Assembly (NCBI RefSeq): GCF_021602585.1
Contig: NZ_BQIP01000007.1
Span: 124,001-188,000 of the forward strand
Length of the DNA: 64,000 nt
Reading direction: 5' to 3'
DNA from: Pseudomonas faucium
GTDB taxonomy: Bacteria > Pseudomonadota > Gammaproteobacteria > Pseudomonadales > Pseudomonadaceae
Positions 56,566 to 64,000 of this stretch are shown here, piece by piece. How positions within the stretch are numbered: the first letter of the stretch is position 1; the number at the start of each line of letters is the position of its first letter. Below the pieces are notes generated by a model. The model was not told the DNA's origin and ran no database searches. It saw nothing but the letters and a program-made list of their open reading frames with translations. The position numbers were made by a program, and so were the translations under genes.

Positions 56566-57801
56566 ATGCTTGAATTAGTTGCCGCGTTTATCTGCCTCAC
56601 CACCCTCCTCACCTACGTCAATTACCGTTTCATCGGCCTGCCGCCCGCCATCGGCGTGATGGTCACCGCGCTGCTGTTTTCCCTGCTGCTGCAGGGCCTG
56701 AGCCTGATCGGCTTCCCGGGCCTTGAGGCACGCGTCGAAGGGCTGATGAACCAGATCGATTTCAACGACCTGCTGATGCACTGGATGCTGGCGTTCCTGC
56801 TGTTCGCCGGCGCACTGCACGTCAACCTCGCGGACCTGCGCAGCTACCGCTGGCCCATCGGCCTGCTGGCCACCATCGGCGTGCTGATCGCCACCGTGGT
56901 GATCGGCTACCTGTCGCACTGGGTGTTCGCCCTGTTCGGCTGGCAGGTGCCGCTGATCTACTGCCTGCTGTTCGGTGCGCTGATCTCGCCGACCGACCCC
57001 ATCGCAGTGCTCGGCGCCCTGCGCACCGCCAACGCCTCCAAGCCGCTGAAAACCACCATCGTCGGCGAGTCGCTGTTCAACGATGGCACCGCGGTGGTGG
57101 TATTCACCGTGCTGCTGGGCATCATCCAGCTGGGCGAAACGCCGAGCTTTTCCGAGACGGCGCTGCTGTTCGCCCGCGAGGCCATCGGCGGCGTGGTGTT
57201 CGGTGGGGTGATCGGCTACGCCACCTACCGCATGATCAAGAGCGTCGAGCAGTACCAGGTCGAGGTCATGCTGACCCTGGCGCTGGTCATCGGCGGTTCG
57301 GCGATGTGCTACGAGCTGCACGTTTCGGCGCCGATCGCCATGGTGGTGGCCGGCCTGATCATCGGCAACCTGGGCCGCAACCTGGCGATGAACGACATGA
57401 CCCGCCGCTACATGGACGGCTTCTGGGAGCTGATCGACGACATGCTCAACGCCCTGCTGTTCGCCCTGATCGGCCTGGAGCTGTTGCTGCTGCCGTTCAA
57501 CTGGCTGCACCTGGCGGCCGGTGGGGTGCTGGCCCTGGCGGTGCTGCTGTCGCGCCTGCTGACGGTGGCGCCGGCCATCGTGCTGCTGCGGCGCTGGCGG
57601 AGCGTGCCGAAAGGCACTGTGCGGGTGCTGACCTGGGGTGGCTTGCGGGGCGGGGTTTCGGTGGCGTTGGCGCTGTCGTTGCCCCAAGGCAGCGAGCGCG
57701 ACCTGCTGCTGTCGATCACCTATATCGTGGTGCTGTCGTCGATTCTGGTGCAGGGGTTGAGCATCGGCCGGGTGGTGCGCAAGGTCAGCGCACAGCCTTG
57801 A
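56566..57801 (+). CDS. nhaP: Sodium/proton antiporter, CPA1/NhaP type
   Basis: A 411-residue protein with about 12 membrane helices. The ion-site motif is SPTDPIAVLGALR, followed by GESLFNDGTAVVVF and, late, LTWGGLRGGVSVALALSLP; all are CPA1 signatures. It exchanges sodium (or potassium) for protons to control pH and salt. The ATG at 56566 is chosen over upstream codons because AGGA lies 6 nt before it and the first helix begins at once. Confidence 0.88.
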   Translation: MLELVAAFICLTTLLTYVNYRFIGLPPAIGVMVTALLFSLLLQGLSLIGFPGLEARVEGLMNQIDFNDLLMHWMLAFLLFAGALHVNLADLRSYRWPIGLLATIGVLIATVVIGYLSHWVFALFGWQVPLIYCLLFGALISPTDPIAVLGALRTANASKPLKTTIVGESLFNDGTAVVVFTVLLGIIQLGETPSFSETALLFAREAIGGVVFGGVIGYATYRMIKSVEQYQVEVMLTLALVIGGSAMCYELHVSAPIAMVVAGLIIGNLGRNLAMNDMTRRYMDGFWELIDDMLNALLFALIGLELLLLPFNWLHLAAGGVLALAVLLSRLLTVAPAIVLLRRWRSVPKGTVRVLTWGGLRGGVSVALALSLPQGSERDLLLSITYIVVLSSILVQGLSIGRVVRKVSAQP

Positions 57802-57827
57802 AACGCTGAGGGCCGCTTTGTGGCCCT

Positions 57828-57888
57828 ATCGCCGGCAAGCCGGCTCCCACAGGTAGGCCACAGCTGTGGGAGCCGGCTTGCCGGCGAT
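57828..57888. repeat. REP pair, family A, with flanking hairpins
   Basis: Copies at 57828-57850 and 57866-57888, with outer stems GGGCCGC-TTT-GTGGCCC and GGGCTGC-AAA-GCAGCCC. It lies between the convergent nhaP and thioesterase genes and is likely to act as a bidirectional transcription stop. Confidence 0.88.
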
Positions 57889-57912
57889 GGGCTGCAAAGC
57901 AGCCCCAGGCCA

Positions 57913-58314
57913 TCACTCCACCGCCGAGTCGGGGAACTGGTCCTGCACGTACTTGATCTCGGTGCGCCCATGGGCCGCCGGCAAGCCATCTTCGCCGAGG
58001 TTGACGAAGACCATGCGGTCTACCGTGAGAATGCTCTTGCGGGTGATCTTGTTGCGCACTTCGCAGCGCAGGGTGATCGAGGTGCGGCCGAATTCGGTGG
58101 CGGTGATGCCCAGCTCGATGATGTCGCCCTGGCGCGAGGCACTGACGAAGTTGATCTCCGACATGTACTTGGTCACCACGCGCTGGTTGCCCAGCTGGAC
58201 GATGGCGTAGATCGCCGCTTCTTCGTCGATCCAGCGCAGCAGGCTGCCGCCGAACAGTGTGCCGTTGGGGTTGAGGTCTTCGGGTTTTACCCACTTGCGG
58301 GTGTGAAAGTTCAT
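57913..58314 (-). CDS. Acyl-CoA thioesterase, hotdog fold (YciA/BFIT-like)
   Basis: A 133-residue single hotdog domain. The active-site region is NPNGTLFGGSLLRWIDEEAA, in which the Asp of WIDE is the likely catalytic acid, and VTKYMSEINFVSASRQGD follows. It hydrolyses acyl-CoA; chain preference is not evident. CAGGAG precedes the ATG at 58314. It diverges from ahcY. Confidence 0.87.
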   Translation of the reverse strand: MNFHTRKWVKPEDLNPNGTLFGGSLLRWIDEEAAIYAIVQLGNQRVVTKYMSEINFVSASRQGDIIELGITATEFGRTSITLRCEVRNKITRKSILTVDRMVFVNLGEDGLPAAHGRTEIKYVQDQFPDSAVE

Positions 58315-58396
58315 CAGTACTCCTGACCTGCTTGGCTAACGTGAAGTAATGATGGCAGAGCGGCGCCGGGCGCTCCATTGAACATCGACTATCGTC

Positions 58397-58408
58397 TCGA
58401 TTAATCGA
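58397..58408. promoter_or_regulatory. 12-bp palindrome upstream of the ahcY promoter
   Basis: TCGATTAATCGA is a perfect palindrome ending 10 bp before the candidate -35 of ahcY, and a further ATCGA lies 10-15 bp upstream. It may be an operator; no regulator can be assigned. It does not resemble the palindrome ahead of the SahR-like gene. Confidence 0.35.
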
Positions 58409-58418
58409 CAGAAAGCCT

Positions 58419-60021
<1,603 letters not shown>

Positions 60022-60027
60022 GCGGCA

Positions 60028-60055
60028 AGCGCCCGGTGGCATGCCGCCGGGCGCT
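60028..60055 (+). other. Stem-loop between ahcY and metF
   Basis: AGCGCCCGGTGGC and GCCGCCGGGCGCT pair along 13 positions with one G-U pair. No T-tail follows, so it may attenuate or protect the ahcY mRNA rather than fully terminate before metF. Confidence 0.6.
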
Positions 60056-60158
60056 GGTAGTCGTTGAATCTTGATCGATGCCCGAGCCAGGCCGGCCCCC
60101 ACCGCCCTGGCTTTTACTTGCAGCTTGCGGCCCATGGCTTGCAGCTGAGGAAACAGAG

Positions 60159-61004
60159 ATGTCACAAGAACGCCGCTACAGTTTCGAATTCTTCCCCACC
60201 AAGACCGACGCCGGTCACGAAAAGCTGATGGCCGTGGCCAAGCAGCTGGCCGCCTACAACCCGGACTTCTTCTCCTGCACCTATGGTGCCGGCGGCTCGA
60301 CCCGCGACCGCACGCTGAACACCGTGCTGCAGCTGGAAAGCGAAGCCAAGGTCCCGGCCGCCCCGCACCTGTCGTGCGTCGGCGACAGCAAGGACGAGCT
60401 GCGCGCCCTGCTCGCCCAGTACCAGGCAGCCGGCATCAAGCGCATCGTTGCCCTGCGCGGCGACCTGCCGTCGGGCATGGGCATGGCCAGTGGCGAACTG
60501 CGCTACGCCAGCGACCTGGTCGAGTTCATCCGCCAGGAAAGCGGTGACCACTTCCACCTGGAAGTTGCCGCCTACCCGGAAATGCACCCGCAGGCGCGCA
60601 ATTTCGAAGCCGACCTGGCCAATTTCGTGCACAAGGTCAAGGCCGGTGCCGACAGCGCCATCACCCAGTACTTCTTCAACGCCGACAGCTATTTCTACTT
60701 CGTCGAACGCGTGCAGAAGCTGGGCGTGGACATCCCGGTGGTGCCCGGCATCATGCCGATCACCAACTACAGCAAGCTGGCACGCTTCTCCGACGCCTGC
60801 GGCGCCGAGATCCCGCGCTGGGTCCGCAAGCAGCTGGAAGCCTATGGCGACGACACCGCCAGCATCCAGGCCTTCGGTGAAGAAGTGATCACCCGCATGT
60901 GCGAGCAACTGCTGCAAGGCGGCGCGCCGGGCCTGCACTTCTATACCCTGAACCAGGCCGATGCCAGCCTGGCCATCTGGAACAACCTGAAGCTGCCTCG
61001 CTGA
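60159..61004 (+). CDS. metF: 5,10-methylenetetrahydrofolate reductase
   Basis: A 281-residue FAD-dependent TIM-barrel enzyme. It has RYSFEFFPTKTDAGHEKL with the catalytic Glu, SCTYGAGGSTRDRT, VALRGDLPSG and ITQYFFNADSYFYFVE. It makes 5-methyltetrahydrofolate, the methyl donor that turns homocysteine into methionine, so it completes the cycle with AhcY and MetK. The ATG at 60159 has TGAGGA about 8 nt upstream. It is 137 bp from ahcY and probably on the same transcript. Confidence 0.96.
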   Translation: MSQERRYSFEFFPTKTDAGHEKLMAVAKQLAAYNPDFFSCTYGAGGSTRDRTLNTVLQLESEAKVPAAPHLSCVGDSKDELRALLAQYQAAGIKRIVALRGDLPSGMGMASGELRYASDLVEFIRQESGDHFHLEVAAYPEMHPQARNFEADLANFVHKVKAGADSAITQYFFNADSYFYFVERVQKLGVDIPVVPGIMPITNYSKLARFSDACGAEIPRWVRKQLEAYGDDTASIQAFGEEVITRMCEQLLQGGAPGLHFYTLNQADASLAIWNNLKLPR

Positions 61005-61080
61005 AACTTTTTGGCAAGATCTTATTCAGTAAGGATTAAGGCTTAAGTCATAGACTAAGGCCTTATTTCCTTCCTGGAAC

Positions 61081-62175
61081 ATGCAGGTCTTGCCACACAT
61101 GCCACCGCTCTCGCCTAGCCGCCCGCAACTGGTCTACCTCGCCTTCGGGCCGGCCACCTATCACCAGGAAGCCTGTTTCAGCATCGTCAGCGCCCTCGCT
61201 CACCTCGACACGCAGGCCGGCGAAGCGCTGGATATCCAGGTCTATACCGACAATCCGGCGCCCTACGGCCAGTTGCCGGTTACCGTGCACCTGCTCGACG
61301 AAGCCACCCGCGCAGCCTGGAACGCCCCCCACGGTTATCACTTCCGCAGCAAGCACGTGCTGCTGCGCAAGGTGCTGCAGCAGCACCCGCTGGCCGTGCT
61401 GATCGATACCGACACCTTCTTTCGCACCTCGCCCCTCAAGCTGTTCCAGCGCGTTCGCCCAGGCCACATGCTGTGCAACTTCATCGGCCCGCGCTACGGC
61501 GCCAACCAGGCCTGCCTGCTGTACCGCAACCTGGTGGCGATCCTCGAGCAGCGCGGCCTTGCCGATTGCCAGATGCCGCTGCTGAACTCGGGGGTGATCG
61601 GCCTCAGCGCTGACGACGCCGCCACCCTCGATCGCTCCATCGCCCTGATGGATGAGCTCTATCCGCTGGCCCGCACGGCCTACACGCTGGAAGAATTCTG
61701 CCTGGCAGTGGCGGCGTATCGCACGCTCGAGGTGGCCGGGTGTGCCGATGTCATCCACCACTACTGGAGCCGCAAGGCGCAGTTCCGCGCCAAGATCCAG
61801 GCCTGGCTGCACAAGCATGGCGACGATTTGCTGAGTGCGCCGGCGCGGGCCGATGTGGCGCTGGTCAACGACCAGTTGCCACGCCCCCCGGCGCTGCACC
61901 GCCTGGGTTACAAGGCCCTGAGCCTGACCCTGCCAAGCCGCGAACGGCAGTTTGCCCGCGAGCTGCTGTATGGCTGCTATCCCTACCCCAACGAGTTCGA
62001 CCGCGCCTGCGCCCCGGCCTGGTGGGACAAGGCGCTGGAGAATCTCAACCAGCGCCACGGCCACACCGCCCCCGAGCAGTTGCGCCAGTGCCTGCGCCAC
62101 CCGGGCCTGCGCTTGTCGCTGGGTGAGCGGCGCAAGGACATCGAGGCGCACCTGCTCAAAGCCTCTGCGCACTGA
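61081..62175 (+). CDS. Hypothetical protein, possible GT-A glycosyltransferase
   Basis: A 364-residue soluble protein. A GT8-like pattern is visible: LVYLAFGPATYHQEACFSI at the N terminus, HVLLRKVLQQHP, the DxD-type VLIDTDTFF and later PLLNSGVIGL, a typical acceptor-site segment. I cannot name the sugar or acceptor. The ribosome-binding site at 61081 is weak, and an ATG at 61099 is an alternative start. No LPS gene is adjacent. Confidence 0.6.
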   Translation: MQVLPHMPPLSPSRPQLVYLAFGPATYHQEACFSIVSALAHLDTQAGEALDIQVYTDNPAPYGQLPVTVHLLDEATRAAWNAPHGYHFRSKHVLLRKVLQQHPLAVLIDTDTFFRTSPLKLFQRVRPGHMLCNFIGPRYGANQACLLYRNLVAILEQRGLADCQMPLLNSGVIGLSADDAATLDRSIALMDELYPLARTAYTLEEFCLAVAAYRTLEVAGCADVIHHYWSRKAQFRAKIQAWLHKHGDDLLSAPARADVALVNDQLPRPPALHRLGYKALSLTLPSRERQFARELLYGCYPYPNEFDRACAPAWWDKALENLNQRHGHTAPEQLRQCLRHPGLRLSLGERRKDIEAHLLKASAH

Positions 62176-62219
62176 GCCGGTCACTGGCCTTGCCCCGCCC
62201 GAGCGCGTAATCTCGCGCC

Positions 62220-63008
62220 ATGTCTGCGATCACCCGCCTGCTCTGCATCCTCCTGCTCGCCTGCCTGAGCCCGATGGCGCTTGGCGAGCGCCTGCGCCTG
62301 GTCAGCGACGACTGGGCGCCGTACATCTACCAGGATGGCGGCCAAACCAAGGGCATCGACTATGAAGTCTCGCGCGAAGTGTTCAAGCGCCTGGGGGTCG
62401 AGGTGGAGTGGGAATTCATGCCCTGGAAGCGCTGCCTGGCGATGATCGAGCAAGGCCTGGCCGACGGCGTGATGGACATCTTCAAGGTCGATGCGCGCAA
62501 GGCCTACATGGTCTACCCGATGGAACCCATGTCCGATGCCGAATTCGTCCTGTATCAGGCCAGCCGCCGCCGTCATGCCATCCATCAACTCGGCGACCTC
62601 GATGGCCTGACCGTCGGCACCTCGCCAGGCTACGCCTACGGCCCGGAATTTCTCGAGGCAACGGGCTTCAAGCGTGAATCGGCGCCCAGCCACGAGGCCA
62701 ATTTCGGCAAACTCGTGCTGGGCCGCATCGACCTGCTGATTACCGACCGCCTGGTCGGGCGCTACCTGCGCCGGCAATTGGGCCTTGAGCAACAGGTCGA
62801 AGAGCTGCCGCTGGTGGTCAGCCGCCAGCCCCAGTACCTGGGCCTGGCGCGCAAACCCGGGCGCGAACAGCTGGCCCAGGCCTTCGCCGATGAGCTGCGC
62901 CGGTTCAAGCAGGAACCCGCCTTCGTCGCGATAATCGAACGCTATATTGGCGACACCCGCCATCTTCCTCACGCCGTTGAGCAGCAGGAAAGCAGCACGC
63001 TGCAATAG
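62220..63008 (+). CDS. Periplasmic solute-binding protein family 3, orphan
   Basis: A 262-residue protein with a signal peptide (MSAITRLLCILLLACLSPMA, cut near ALG-ERL). An SBP_bac_3-type domain follows: RLRLVSDDWAPYIYQDGGQ, FMPWKRCLAMIEQGLADGV and GTSPGYAYGPEF. It resembles the orphan binding protein at 37.6-38.3 kb in layout. No transporter genes adjoin it. It lies 44 bp after the preceding gene. Confidence 0.8.
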   Translation: MSAITRLLCILLLACLSPMALGERLRLVSDDWAPYIYQDGGQTKGIDYEVSREVFKRLGVEVEWEFMPWKRCLAMIEQGLADGVMDIFKVDARKAYMVYPMEPMSDAEFVLYQASRRRHAIHQLGDLDGLTVGTSPGYAYGPEFLEATGFKRESAPSHEANFGKLVLGRIDLLITDRLVGRYLRRQLGLEQQVEELPLVVSRQPQYLGLARKPGREQLAQAFADELRRFKQEPAFVAIIERYIGDTRHLPHAVEQQESSTLQ

Positions 63009-63226
63009 CTCTGTTATACTCGGGCCTTCCCGCCCGGCTCACGCCCGGACGCTCGGCCTCGAAACAAGCATCCCGATCGGCATTGACGCCCCTTGGCGTC
63101 CACCCCCCGCTTCCCGGATGTGCAGTGAAAGCCCAGCTGGACCGGACGCGATCGCATCCCTCCGATGCCCGTCGCGCCAGGCAGAACATCCCAACGGGCC
63201 CAGCCCCAACGAGAACAGGATTGCCC
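63009..63226 (+). other. Leader of the rhlE-type helicase gene
   Basis: A 218-bp gap with a TATACT -10-like box at 63015-63020 (weak -35) and, downstream, a perfect hairpin GACGCC-CCTT-GGCGTC at 63085-63100. If the promoter is real the mRNA has about 200 nt of leader. No small ORF with a ribosome-binding site is seen. Confidence 0.4.
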
Positions 63227-64000
63227 ATGTCCTTTGCTTCCCTCGGTCTCTCCGAGGCTCTTGTCCGCGCTATCGAAGCTGCGGGCTACACCCAGCCGAC
63301 TCCGGTGCAACAGCGGGCCATTCCCGCCGTGTTGCAAGGCCGCGACCTGATGGTTGCCGCACAGACTGGTACTGGTAAAACCGGCGGTTTCGCCCTGCCG
63401 ATCCTCGAGCGCCTGTTCCCGGCCGGTCACCCTGACAAATCCCAGCGCCATGGCCCGCGCCAACCGCGCGTCCTGGTCCTGACCCCGACCCGCGAGCTGG
63501 CAGCCCAGGTGCATGACAGCTTCAAGGTGTACGCCCGCGACCTGCCACTGGTCAGCGCCTGCATCTTCGGCGGCGTCGGCATGAACCCGCAGATCCAGGC
63601 CATTGCCAAGGGCGTGGACGTGCTCGTGGCGTGCCCGGGTCGCCTGCTCGACCTGGCCGGCCAAGGCAAGGTCGACCTGGCCCACGTGGAAATCCTGGTG
63701 CTGGACGAAGCCGACCGCATGCTCGACATGGGCTTCATCCATGACGTCAAGAAGGTCCTCGCCCGCCTGCCGACCAAGCGCCAGAACCTGCTGTTCTCGG
63801 CGACCTTCTCCAAGGACATCACCGACCTGGCCGACAAGCTCCTGCACAACCCGGAGCGCATCGAGGTCACCCCACCGAACACCACGGTCGAGCGCATCGA
63901 GCAGCGCGTCTATCGCCTGCCCGCCAGCCACAAGCGTGCCCTGCTGGCGCACCTGATCACCCTGGGTGCCTGGGAACAGGTGCTGGTGTTCACCCGCACC
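63227..64000 (+). CDS. rhlE: DEAD-box RNA helicase, RhlE type, N-terminal part (cut by window edge)
   Basis: The first 258 codons are present. The start reads MSFASLGLSEALVRAIEAAG, a normal RhlE-like Q-motif region (YTQPTPVQQ). Then come Walker A AQTGTGKT, PTRELAAQV, GGVGMNPQIQ, CPGRLLDL, VLDEADRMLDMGF and FSATFS. The helicase C-terminal domain is cut off, so assignment within the DEAD family is by N-terminal likeness. AGAACAGGA lies upstream of the ATG. Confidence 0.82.
   Translation, partial: MSFASLGLSEALVRAIEAAGYTQPTPVQQRAIPAVLQGRDLMVAAQTGTGKTGGFALPILERLFPAGHPDKSQRHGPRQPRVLVLTPTRELAAQVHDSFKVYARDLPLVSACIFGGVGMNPQIQAIAKGVDVLVACPGRLLDLAGQGKVDLAHVEILVLDEADRMLDMGFIHDVKKVLARLPTKRQNLLFSATFSKDITDLADKLLHNPERIEVTPPNTTVERIEQRVYRLPASHKRALLAHLITLGAWEQVLVFTRT

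Noticed and set aside
58379-58412. Possible SahR palindrome upstream of ahcY
   Set aside because: The TATC and GAT elements there have a different spacing and no A/T-rich arms like those at 48588, so a shared operator is not supported by eye.
61020-61070. TAAGGC/GCCTTA repeat after metF as a terminator
   Set aside because: Only 6-bp arms 17 bases apart and no T-run after the second arm; too weak to call.

Overview
The window looks like a chromosomal segment of a Pseudomonas of the P. putida group. It is GC-rich, coding-dense and free of phage, plasmid or CRISPR features. Gene order matches the known Pseudomonas neighbourhoods waaA-LysR-emrE-oxidoreductase-hldE-msbA-waaL-ssg-dnpA-mig14-wapH-carbamoyltransferase, putP/putA, fba-pgk-epd-tktA-(ArsR)-metK and ahcY-metF. 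Short palindromic REP sequences of two families fill many intergenic gaps, as is typical of this group.

Region by region: 1-18 kb is mainly the lipopolysaccharide core and inner-core locus. It holds the waaA fragment, hldE (ADP-heptose), msbA (lipid A-core flippase), waaL-type ligase, a WaaP-like kinase, three glycosyltransferases plus WapH, a DnpA-type PIG-L deacetylase, a Mig-14-like protein and a large carbamoyltransferase. Several of these overlap by 1-17 bp and are probably translated in a coupled way. A LysR/SMR efflux pair and three small metabolic or unknown genes are interleaved at 0.1-4.5 kb. Next come rlmJ and the divergent putP/putA pair (proline uptake and oxidation), whose 359-bp spacer carries seven GTTGCA motifs that look like PutA operators. 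A lower-GC islet of two unknown membrane proteins follows putA.

26-42 kb carries an acyl-CoA dehydrogenase, a TldD/TldE-type protease pair, an MFS exporter, DbpA helicase, a BaiN/HI0933-type flavoprotein, a YccS/FUSC membrane protein, an orphan periplasmic binding protein, an ElaA-like acetyltransferase, a winged-helix protein, a YgjP-type metallopeptidase and a receiver-PAS-GGDEF-EAL protein.

42-48.5 kb is a central-carbon cluster on the minus strand (tktA, epd, pgk, fba) with two small lipoprotein genes, one of them MliC-like, set between pgk and fba. It supplies triose/tetrose/pentose interconversion and, through Epd, the pyridoxal phosphate precursor.

48.5-61 kb is dominated by the SAM cycle. 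An ArsR-methyltransferase fusion regulator (SahR-like) is followed 19 bp later by metK and is preceded by a nearly perfect 28-bp palindrome. About 8 kb on, ahcY and metF lie behind a recognisable SAH riboswitch. The window therefore appears to have two independent SAH/SAM sensors, one protein and one RNA, for the same cycle. Between them sit ligB (with a signal-peptide-like N terminus), a DUF1090 protein, a lipoprotein cytochrome c', mltA, a MAPEG protein, a DMT permease, an NhaP-type antiporter and an acyl-CoA thioesterase. The window ends with a possible glycosyltransferase, a second orphan periplasmic binding protein and the start of an RhlE-type DEAD-box helicase behind a roughly 200-nt leader.

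No wholly new system is evident. The strongest leads are the SahR palindrome with the SAH riboswitch, the put operator array, and REP units whose neighbouring hairpins vary in sequence but keep their pairing.
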